64,000 bases of DNA from Prillingera fragicola (taxonomy: Eukaryota; Basidiomycota; Tremellomycetes; Trichosporonales; Trichosporonaceae). The notes beneath the pieces were generated by a model. That model ran no database searches, was not told the origin of the DNA, and saw only the letters and a program-made list of their open reading frames with translations. Both the position numbers and the translations under genes were made by a program. Shown here in pieces: positions 56,665 through 64,000 of this stretch. The DNA lies in contig BEDY01000001.1 in assembly GCA_002335605.1 (NCBI GenBank), forward strand, positions 1 to 64,000. Direction: 5' to 3'. How positions within the stretch are numbered: the first letter of the stretch is position 1; every line of letters begins with the position of its first letter.

Positions 56665-57123
56665 CTAAATCTCTCCCACCCCCTCCTCGCTGCCCCAAGC
56701 ATACCCACTCGGCGTCCCCCTGCGGCGCTCAGAGTGCATAGCGTCCATGACCCCCTTGGCACTAGCATTCGGCGGCGACGTCCCGGTGGCCTCGGCACTC
56801 GCACCGTCTGGCAGCGACTTATGCTTGGCCTTGACGGGCGAGCCCATCTTGTGATGCGCGTGCGCGTGGTGCGCGGCCAAGTGCGTCGGGTGGCCCGTCG
56901 GGCCGTACGCTAGGATGGGCGGGGCCATGCGTGGAAGCGGCGTCAGGTCGTGTAGCGGGTTGTGCTCGTGTGCGTGGTGGTCGTGGGTCGGGTCCATCAT
57001 CTGGGAAGGGTCAGTGCTTGTACAGGCGAGGTTAGTTGGGTCTGTCAGAATGCCCACCTTGTGTGTGGTTGTTGTTGCTGCGCGTTCAGTAGTGTTGTTG
57101 GGGGAACAGGTAGTCAGCGGCAA
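56665..57123 (-). CDS. Small His-rich protein, 133 aa (paralog pair member 2)
   Basis: Exon 1 57058-57123, exon 2 56665-57000. The 57-nt segment between them has GTGGGC..CCAACTAAC..TTCCCAG ends and is a multiple of three, so the frame is open either way; splicing is preferred because the branch site is ideal. The product has a His cluster (DHHAHEHNPLHD; AAHHAHAHHK), SPVKAKHK, HSERRRGT (R-R-x-T) and the C-terminal TPSGYAWGSEEGVGEI shared with the neighbour. The His runs could bind metal. Function unknown. Confidence 0.6.
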   Translation of the reverse strand: MPLTTCSPNNTTERAATTTTHKVGILTDPTNLACTSTDPSQMMDPTHDHHAHEHNPLHDLTPLPRMAPPILAYGPTGHPTHLAAHHAHAHHKMGSPVKAKHKSLPDGASAEATGTSPPNASAKGVMDAMHSERRRGTPSGYAWGSEEGVGEI

Positions 57124-57447
57124 GATGGAGTGAGTTGCTTATGAAGGGGCCGATGCCCGGACGTCATGCACGCGAGTCTGGCTCGTGACCTGCTCTCTCT
57201 GTGCTTGTTGTCTCGGCTATCCTGCTATACCGAATAGCGCCAAGCTGCACGGAAAGAGGGATGTGACATGTGCTCTTTGGTAGATGGTGGCACAAGAATG
57301 TGGCAGTTGTGATCAGCTGATGTCGAGCAGGGATGGTCAGATAAGGCTGCTCCACCTCTCCTTCTACCGACGCCACGGCAATCTCGTGCTTCTCTCGTGG
57401 AGAGAATCCACCACAATGGCAAGTCAACGACCATGCATTGCAGGGGG
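57124..57447. other. Intergenic region
   Basis: Nothing supported beyond flanking regulatory DNA. Confidence 0.4.
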
Positions 57448-57714
57448 CTACACGCCCATATCCTGTCGAGGAACATCAATCCTCTGCCCATCGTCCGGCG
57501 CGTCCCGATCCCAGTCCCCCTGTAGTGGCTGCGGCTGCTCCTTCTCAGCACCCTGCACTGACTGCTGGAGACCAATTTCGTCGGCCAGGTCGTTGGCTGA
57601 AGGGGCCGGTGCGCTGTTGTGCATCGTTGCTGCGTGCGTGCTGATAGAGGTTCGGCCCTGCGAGCGTTAGTGTCGCGTGTAGCCGAGGAAACGCACGTCT
57701 GAGTGGTCTGCCAT
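57448..57714 (-). CDS. Small acidic protein, 75 aa
   Basis: Exon 1 is six codons (MADHSD, 57697-57714). A 39-nt intron with GACACTAACGCTCGCAG end follows, then exon 2 (57448-57657). The product has ANDLADEIGLQQSVQ (one helix), a Gln/Pro stretch and an Asp-rich end QGDWDRDAPDDGQRIDVP. No R-R-x-S site is present, only GRTS. Probably disordered; no family. Confidence 0.6.
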
Positions 57715-58132
57715 GATGGAGTGATTGTCTTTGTCAGCGCCAGAAGATGTGTTTATGAGAAGAGTGTACACAAGAGAATGGTTCTCGGATCACAATACTA
57801 GTAGTGACGTCGGAGGCAAAGCGGCGCCGGAGGGCAATGACGTCGCGGCCGACGCCGGCGTCGTCGCCGAGATTAGATCATGTCACCGAAAGCACCTGTC
57901 ATGCACCGAGCTCGGCTGCACCAGCACCACCGCCGGGTGTGACTTGCCATGTGTGCTCTCAAGCTCGAAGTGAAGGGGTTGAGCGTGTTGGCACGTTCGT
58001 GCGACCACACCACGGAATGTTCCCAGCGCCACACGCGTTCCATCGCAGCACATGGTACTCACACCACTAGTCCGACCGTCAAGAGTTTGGATCCAACTTG
58101 TCACACAGGACACCCAGACCCACTGCACCGTC
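57715..58132. other. Divergent intergenic region between two small genes
   Basis: About 420 bp between divergent start codons. No gene seen. Confidence 0.4.
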
Positions 58133-58467
58133 ATGAACAAGCCCAACTCCCTCCCATCAATGACTGTTGACCGCGCAACGTCTCAGCACGTACGTCTACC
58201 CGGATTTCGGCGCTGACTCGCAGACTACGCGGCCGCTGGACGTGGAACGCGTACGTCCCTTCCCCAGTTCCCTCCCCGTTCCCCTCCCCTCCTCTTTGGT
58301 TCCAACGAGCTGACAGCGAGCAGGACCCCGCCTCAGCAGACGACACGCTGCACCCACACATGGCCACGGCGTTTGTCGGCCTCGGGGACGAGGATACCGA
58401 CGGATGGGAGGAGTGGGAGGTTTGTGGGCTCGGGGATGAGGATTGTGACGAGGTCATGCCTGTGTAG
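58133..58467 (+). CDS. Small acidic protein with GLGDED repeats, 75 aa
   Basis: Three exons (58133-58189, 58224-58250, 58324-58467); the middle one is only nine codons. Introns are 34 and 73 nt with GCTGACTCGCAG and GCTGACAGCGAGCAG ends. The product starts MNKPNSLPSMTVDRATSQH and ends with two copies of GLGDED(T/C)D around a Trp/Glu-rich linker, plus two Cys. The acidic C-terminus may bind cations or a basic partner, which is inference. Confidence 0.6.
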
Positions 58468-58764
58468 GCGACTCCTTTCTGGGCAGAGAGGAGTTGGCTT
58501 GCTGTGAGAGGGGGTTAGGTGTCGCGCAGTTGTGTTTCTAGTCTTGGGCCTTGAGGTCGTCGTAATGACTGTATGCACCGTGTGGAGCGTGCTCGGAGGT
58601 GGTCTGGCGGCGACTCGACCCGTGCGTCAACTCGCTGCACTCGCGCTTCCCGGGCTTGTTCTCTGACGGCTTCACCGCTGCACAAGATGCATACAACATC
58701 CGTGTATCACTTCTGACCATCCCGCGCCACCATTGCGACGGCGCGGTAACGACACGAGACGCGC

Positions 58765-58986
58765 CTAGGCCATCTCGTCCATCTCCATCTTATCCTTGTC
58801 CGCCTCCCTCTCGGACGCGTGCAAGGTGCTCAGACGCCGGGGGCGCTGCATGGGCATCCCCTCGTTGGGCGAGTGGGCCATCATGCGGTGGTCGTGCTGC
58901 TCGTCGTGCTCGGCCGGGGGGAAGGCTAGCATCTCTGGAGCGACCTTTGGGCGGGTCGGGTTCATTTCCATTGCGTCGGCGGGCAT
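58765..58986 (-). CDS. Small Met-rich protein with RRLS motif, 73 aa
   Basis: A single coding exon begins MPADAMEMNPTRPKVAPEM. A likely leader intron (GTACGG..GCTGACAACAG) ends six bases before the ATG. The product has HDEQHDHRMMAHSP, PRRLSTLHASERE (R-R-x-S) and ends KDKMEMDEMA. It is highly charged and probably disordered. Family unknown. Confidence 0.5.
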   Translation of the reverse strand: MPADAMEMNPTRPKVAPEMLAFPPAEHDEQHDHRMMAHSPNEGMPMQRPRRLSTLHASEREADKDKMEMDEMA

Positions 58987-59548
58987 GTCGGCTGTTGTCA
59001 GCTGGTTGGATGGGTGAAGGCCGTACTGTTGCTATGCTTTGGCTATGCCTTGGCTATGCTTTAGGATATGTAGAGGTTTGGACCGGACTTGGATGATGAT
59101 GCAGAGGTATAGAGGCTGGCTGTGGAGTAGACTCGTCGTCACAACAGAGACCAGTAGTAGTCAGGGGGTCATGGGTCATGTGCAGTGTGGCTGCTGACCC
59201 TGTTGTCCAACACGGGCATCAGTCTCCCATGCGTCTCATACGCTCCAGGATTAGCAGCAGAGAGCCAACCGCTGCAGCTGCGACATGGATCACCTGAGCA
59301 TGTTGGGTCAGCCAGAGATCTGCAGGGCAACTGGCGCCGGGGTGATCGCCGACAGTGACTACCCCACATTACCCCACACTCTCACCTCATCCCCTACCAG
59401 ACGCAACGCGGCAACGACGTACATGCTGTAACAAGCAAAGCAGGGGGGTACCCGTGCAGCTGGGTGCAGCTGGGTGCTGACTGAGCGGTCGTGTAACCTT
59501 TACTCTCTGTGTCTACTCGTTATCCTTCCGGTTCAACAGTATATCAAG
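58987..59548. other. Intergenic region with an 11-bp triple repeat
   Basis: GCTATGC(T/C)TTG occurs three times head to tail at 59031-59062. The rest shows no gene. Confidence 0.45.
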
Positions 59549-59898
59549 ATGAGCGCCAACCAGAGAAACACTGTACGTTACACATACAGCGGCACAGCTG
59601 ACATTAACAGGAGGTACGCACCTTTCTCGCCCCCACTCCCATCCAAACAAGCGCTGACACCCAGACCGTCCCCTCGACGGCATCCGCGGGCCCCAAGTCC
59701 CGCGGCCTTCTCTCAGACGACGACTTTAAAACCGAGAACGCCGGCGACGTCGACCCGGCCACCTCCCCCAGTGCGTCCAGGATCAACACCTCGGGCGCCG
59801 AGCAGCACGGGCGTAAAATGTCGACGGGCCAGCTGTCGAGTGAAGACTTTAAGGACAGCGACGGGGGGCATGGGAGTGCGAATGATGCGGCTGTCTAG
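59549..59898 (+). CDS. Small protein with duplicated LSxxDFK motif and a 3-nt microexon
   Basis: Exon 1 is eight codons (59549-59572). Intron 1 (GTACGT..CTGACATTAACAG) ends at 59610, GAG remains as a 3-nt exon (59611-59613), and intron 2 (GTACGC..GCTGACACCCAG) ends at 59664. Exon 3 is 59665-59898. Total 86 residues. A single 92-nt intron is the alternative and would drop one Glu. The product carries LLSDDDFKTENAGD and QLSSEDFKDSDGG, an internal duplication, with GRKMST (R-K-x-S) just before the second copy. Function unknown. Confidence 0.6.
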
Positions 59899-60332
59899 GG
59901 CTGCGGCGTGGAGCAGCGTAAAGAGGCAGCTGGGGAAGGGTGCTGCCCTGCCCATGTCCGCGAGAGCGAGGATGGAATCTCGAAACAACGCCCGGCTGGA
60001 GGAAAGATCAAGCATGCAATCGAGTATACCTTTGATCATCACCACTGACGTCGTGCTCACTCACAGGGCGCCGCGGTGAGCGTTGCATCGATGGATGGAG
60101 GCGGCCAGGTCGGTCACGTCAACTCACGTCTCGCTGCTCACCTCCTTGAACGCACCTCGCCGCTCTGATTGATGAATGTCCTCGCATCGAGATTGTACAC
60201 AGGCTACACTACTTGCACATGGCGTTCTCTGCTCACTCGTCTCGCCGCGTCCCGTTCTGTGGCATCGAGGTCGTGGACTCTGTCCTTGGACTATACTTTA
60301 TCGACCCTCCCCACCTCAACCTCAGCTCGGCA
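59899..60332. other. Convergent intergenic region
   Basis: Between two genes reading toward each other. Nothing else supported. Confidence 0.4.
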
Positions 60333-61880
60333 CTACACCCACCCCCCACTCCTTTTGCCAACCTCGCTCCCAGCGCGCCACGCCCTCCCAACCCCACCCT
60401 TGCCCAGCAGCACGCTCGGTCCGAGCCCCCACGACGCCCAGCTGCTCGCACTCGACACCCCAGAATCTATCAGCCGCATCCGCGGCCGCACGACCTCGAG
60501 AGCAGACGCCCTCGGCGCAGCAGCCCTCTGCGCAATCTCCAGATCAATCCCCAACCCAAGCGCCGCAACGTCCACACCCCACGATCCGCGCGGTGTGAGC
60601 CCCCCCGCGGAACTCACCTTCCCATACCCACACTCGAACACGTCCGAGTATCCATACGACAAGCGGTCCGCAAACGACAGCCCGCTGACGGAATCGATAT
60701 CCACGACGAGCAGCCTCTCGAAACCGTGGAACGAACTGTCCGCGTCCCCGTCGTAGGCGCCGAAATCCCCCTCGAGGTCGGCACCGGGGTGCATCCCGGC
60801 GAGCTCGAGGAGCGCGTACGCCTCGGTATCCACATGGCTCACCCGCCCGGAGGGGAGGGAGGACCAGCGCCGGAGGTCAGCGAGGCGGATCGCTGCTGCG
60901 TCGCCGAACGCCGCGCCGAGCTCCAGCAACGGCGTGTCGGTGTCGGACTGCGCGGCATCGGAACCGCGGTGCGGGCGCAGGCCAAAGGTGTCGGCACTTG
61001 TGCGGGGGCGGGCGCGGCGGCGGCGCCGCGGCCGGCGGGCGGGGAGGGGCGTGCCGTACTTGCGCAGGCCGTCGCTGTGGGACTTTCCTGGTCGGAGGGC
61101 CGGGCGTGGTGAGTGCGGCACGAGGGGGTCGTCGGGGTTGTGGGTTGGGGCGGGGAAGCGGTAGTTTTGGATAATGTCGGCTGGAGGGAGCGTGGTGTCG
61201 CCGGGGGGGAGGGGAAGGGACTGTGGTGGGGGTTGGTCGAGACCGCCTAGCCATGCTTCGATGCGATAGTCTGTGTCTGAGAGGGAATATTCAGTCGTGA
61301 GTCGTTCGAGCCGGGACTCAGCGTCTAGAAACTCGTCGACTCGCAGTTGCCAGTCTGTACGGTGGTGGATTGACAGCGGTGCGCATCTGGGTATTGCCTC
61401 GTCGCTGCTGTCGTACAGAAGCAAGCCGCTCTCACACGCAAACGGATGGGTGCGAAAGACGTCAAAGCGGGTAATCGTCGCTGGGGAATCGGCATACATC
61501 CTGTCAGCGAGGTCGAGGACGACAGTGAGCTCGCTATCGGCATCGCCAGCACACGAGTCGTCGTCCGCAAAGGCTAGATACGGCTCGAGCGTGTCAAGGC
61601 CCAGGATGACCAGGGGCCGCTCGAGGTCGTCCCCGTCCGTGTTCATTGAGGTGCGCGCCGAGGGCGGCTGGCACAGCATGCTCGTCGCGCGCCGCTGATG
61701 GGTCGGCCGCGGCTTGCACACCGACGGGGAGAGGTAGAATTGGTACAGCCCCGGAGTGGCGAGGATGGGCGAGTCAGGCGGGGTGTCTTCCAACGCCGAC
61801 ACGAGGCTGGGCGGGGGTGACGGGGTGGGTGAGGTGGGTATGTCTGGGATGGGGAGGTGGGGGCGGTGTGGGCTGTTCAT
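60333..61880 (-). CDS. Unknown protein, 515 aa, with RRxS motifs
   Basis: A single open exon. The start is set at MNSPHRPHLPIPD; 36 further upstream codons are open but basic and low-complexity. The N-terminal 100 residues are Pro/Ser-rich with HQRRATSM. A central folded-looking part includes RPLVILGLDTLEPYLAFADDD, FDVFRTHPFACESGLLLYD and an Arg run (RRPRRRRRARPR), a likely nuclear signal. LADLRRWSSLPSGR resembles the SRRWSL site of the 44.6-kb small protein. Further on are FERLLVVDIDSVSG and a Gly/Ala/Ser C-terminus. The ORF lies in the densest part of the micro-gene island and may be its one larger member. No family recognised. Confidence 0.65.
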   Translation of the reverse strand: MNSPHRPHLPIPDIPTSPTPSPPPSLVSALEDTPPDSPILATPGLYQFYLSPSVCKPRPTHQRRATSMLCQPPSARTSMNTDGDDLERPLVILGLDTLEPYLAFADDDSCAGDADSELTVVLDLADRMYADSPATITRFDVFRTHPFACESGLLLYDSSDEAIPRCAPLSIHHRTDWQLRVDEFLDAESRLERLTTEYSLSDTDYRIEAWLGGLDQPPPQSLPLPPGDTTLPPADIIQNYRFPAPTHNPDDPLVPHSPRPALRPGKSHSDGLRKYGTPLPARRPRRRRRARPRTSADTFGLRPHRGSDAAQSDTDTPLLELGAAFGDAAAIRLADLRRWSSLPSGRVSHVDTEAYALLELAGMHPGADLEGDFGAYDGDADSSFHGFERLLVVDIDSVSGLSFADRLSYGYSDVFECGYGKVSSAGGLTPRGSWGVDVAALGLGIDLEIAQRAAAPRASALEVVRPRMRLIDSGVSSASSWASWGLGPSVLLGKGGVGRAWRAGSEVGKRSGGWV

Positions 61881-63388
61881 GGTTGTTCTCCAGCTGTGAG
61901 AGTGTCGTCGTGCCCGCTGTGGCTGGTGCCAGTGATGCGACACTTGATGCCGGCTAGAGAGTACTGAAAGAGAACGCAGAAAGAGCAAACAACGCGATTG
62001 ACCTTGCGACGCTGTTTGCCTGGTGTGAGAACACGAGCCCCGCCACTACACCAGCATCCACTGAGCATCTCTCTCGGGGCCTTTGTCGGCGGGTGGCGTC
62101 GGGTTGCGCTCGGACCTTGTATATGTCTCGAGACCTCTCTTGGCCCGGCGACGATGGGGTCCTGGTGGGTCGAGCGGCAGGGGGATACTTTGGGGTGAGT
62201 GCACTTGGGGACTGCTTGGTCGTCACAGAGGGAAGAGGGACGTGCAGAACACGCTCTCGAGTGGTGGTTGATGACGCCACTCATGGGTCTGCGGCGGTGG
62301 TGTCGACGGGTACTGGGTATCCAGAGGGCCGTGCCAGCTCGGAGCTCTGAACGCCACCGGCGCCACCATCCCCATCGAGCTGGGGGCAAAGGCGGACAGA
62401 GCTACATGTTTGCCTGTTTCAAGAATCACTCTCGTGCGCTTGGGGGACGTAGCGGTGACGGCCGAGGGAATGCCGAAAGGTCCTGTAGATGTCAGAAGCA
62501 ATGGTCAGTGCGGGGTTCGCTGGAATTGATGGAGAGATAGCTGGATTCCTTCTATTGGCCTGGTTGGGTATGTAAAGACTAGCCATGGATATCTACGGCT
62601 GCAGCGGCGGACGGGCTTCGTCTATGGGCTGGTAGATAATGCAGTCAGGGACAGGGTGCCCGTTCTTGAACGTGAAGAGGTGGAGTCAATGATTCTGAGG
62701 CTGGTGTTCGTGGCAGCAGATGTGTGGGACACTGGTATGAGCGTAGCAGCGGTGGGACACTGGAGCGATGCGAACGGAACGTGAGGGTGTTCTAAGATAC
62801 AGCGCTGGAGCGTAGTGGAGACATGCCCGGTCTGCGTGGGAGTGCTTTCTTCGTGTTTCCTTAGGGGGTTGGGTGCATGTGCAGTTCAAGCACCTTCTGT
62901 GTGGTTCGTGAATGTTTGTACAGAAGAGTCAGATGCATGAGAACTGGTCGTATCAAAATGGCTGATAAGTCGATGCTCGCAGGCAAGAAGTAATAATACA
63001 ATTAAGCGATTCAGCCGGACGACACAAGCGATGACCTCGACGTCCAGCCGTCAAGAAGCAGCCACAGACCACCCTCTGCTTGCAGCTCACCCCAGACTGT
63101 TACAGGTCAGGCCGAGGCGTCAACGTGTCAATTCAGTCCCAGCCCTCGGGCATGGCAGCGACCGATGCAGAGAGGTGGGAGTGGCAGACGTCAGCATTCC
63201 ACACGTATCGTCGTCTTGTCACATGCTACCCACTCTAGGCAGTTGCCACGCCCCACAACCTGTCATGCTCTCACACCACAAGCATATCGAGTGCATGCCA
63301 CGTATGCCGTCCTGACACTGTCCACTTCCTATCCAGCCTGCAGCACGTCGCTCTCAGTATTCACCACTTGCCACCACCGGCCATAACA
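61881..63388. other. 1.5-kb intergenic region
   Basis: A minus-strand stretch (about 62223-62480; GPFGIPSAVTATSPKRTRVI, split from a possible CTACAG acceptor) has protein-like composition and might be an exon of another small gene. No complete model could be made. Other frames look random. Confidence 0.4.
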
Positions 63389-63798
63389 ATGGAGCCACCC
63401 GACTTTGACCCCATCGACCCGCACGCTCGCAGTAAGTCTCCCATCCCGCGTCCCCCGCGTCCACTAACATGCGCAGAGCTGAGCCTCCGTCGCCAGTTTG
63501 ACAACCGCAAGTGTCCCACACCTGTACGTCTTCCGCACCAAAGGTGGGAAAGCTGACCCGCAGCCGCCTGCCGCTGCGCAACCTATGCCGGACAAAGCGA
63601 CCATGGCGTTCATGGAGTGTGAGCATTCCTAGGCTGTGACGACCAGACTCGTCGTCGAGGCTAGGCTACGTCGCAAGGCGCTGACGTCCAGACGCCGCGT
63701 ATGAGTGTAACTGCGAGCACGAGGATCCTGCCGCGCACAGCCCCGGGGTGCAGAGTATGCCTATGCCCAAGGTCCAGTGCCCTAATGCTGCTTTGTAG
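63389..63798 (+). CDS. Small Cys-containing protein with RKLS motif, 83 aa, four exons
   Basis: Exons 63389-63431, 63477-63523, 63564-63618 and 63692-63798 join in frame, with introns of 45, 40 and 73 nt ending in CACTAACATGCGCAG, GCTGACCCGCAG and GCTGACGTCCAG. The product starts MEPPDFDPIDPHARKLSLRR (R-K-x-S), has RKCPTPPPA, then AFMEYAAYECNCEHEDP and ends with KVQCPNAAL. Four exons for 83 residues is extreme. The CNCEHE segment could bind a metal. Family unknown. Confidence 0.6.
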
Positions 63799-64000
63799 CC
63801 CCCCGGCGGTGGGCGTGAGATGTGTTGTTGGAGTGGTCTAGTCAGTATGCATGCGTGTAACGGTCGGGCTAGGTGGTGTAGTGGTGAACGGATACGATGC
63901 GCATACAGGATAGGCAGAGGCGAGCTCTCTCCAGCGTCGAAGCAATGGGTGGCGACTCGGCGCCGACTCGCTCGTGGCAGGACGAGGTTGCAGCAAGAGA

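Noticed and set aside
60213..61112. 299-codon plus-strand frame at 60 kb
   Set aside because: Antisense of the 515-codon gene; Arg/Pro/Ala-rich with no support.
63860..63935. Possible tRNA at the window end (TGGTGTAGTGGTGAACGG)
   Set aside because: Looks like an A box, but no B box or cloverleaf follows.

Overview
The window looks like nuclear DNA of a basidiomycete yeast or yeast-like fungus. A Tremellomycete of the Trichosporonales type (Trichosporon, Cutaneotrichosporon, Vanrija, Apiotrichum) is the best guess. The grounds are GC-rich genes cut by many very short introns (mostly 34-80 nt, GT..AG, with CTAAC or CTGAC branch sites close to the acceptor), a chromodomain Ty3/gypsy element, fungal Zn2Cys6 regulators, and accessory catabolic enzymes of the kind common in these soil yeasts. 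No tRNA, rRNA or CRISPR array was found. Gene structures were built by hand from splice signals and frame continuity; exon ends may be off by a few bases.

Layout. 1-5.4 kb: degenerate GC-rich tandem repeats, then a 5'-truncated Ty3/gypsy retrotransposon with an open pol frame, a C-terminal chromodomain and a complete 3' LTR. 5.9-24.7 kb: a metabolic stretch with a sterol C-4 methyl oxidase-like hydroxylase, a large regulator with two separate cysteine clusters, a Baeyer-Villiger monooxygenase divergent from an acetoin/diacetyl reductase-type SDR, an anion:cation symporter, an intronless GrpB-family protein and a frameshifted dienelactone-hydrolase-like gene. 25-35 kb: a DUF6882-like intronless gene, then sparse DNA with five very small genes. 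35-43 kb: a Zn2Cys6 regulator divergent from a signal-peptide-bearing arrestin-like protein, then a long-chain fatty alcohol oxidase. 44.6-51.6 kb: a small repeat-containing protein, a second symporter, a CmcJ/AsaB-type oxidoreductase and an amidohydrolase. 52-64 kb: an island of ten tiny spliced genes plus one 515-residue unknown protein.

How the genes may work together. The SDR and the monooxygenase form a plausible alcohol to ketone to ester/lactone pair. The hydrolase-like gene, fatty alcohol oxidase, amidohydrolase and two carboxylate-type symporters fit scavenging of organic acids, ketones and lipids. These links are inferred from family and proximity only.

The most unusual feature is a set of about 16 micro-genes (about 64-189 codons). 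They are low in predicted fold, start with tiny first exons, and often carry an R-[RK]-x-[S/T] motif (a basophilic, PKA-like phosphosite pattern). They cluster at 28-35 kb and 52-64 kb. Two neighbours share a C-terminal motif, several carry internal 7-8 residue duplications, and one appears to use a 3-nt microexon.
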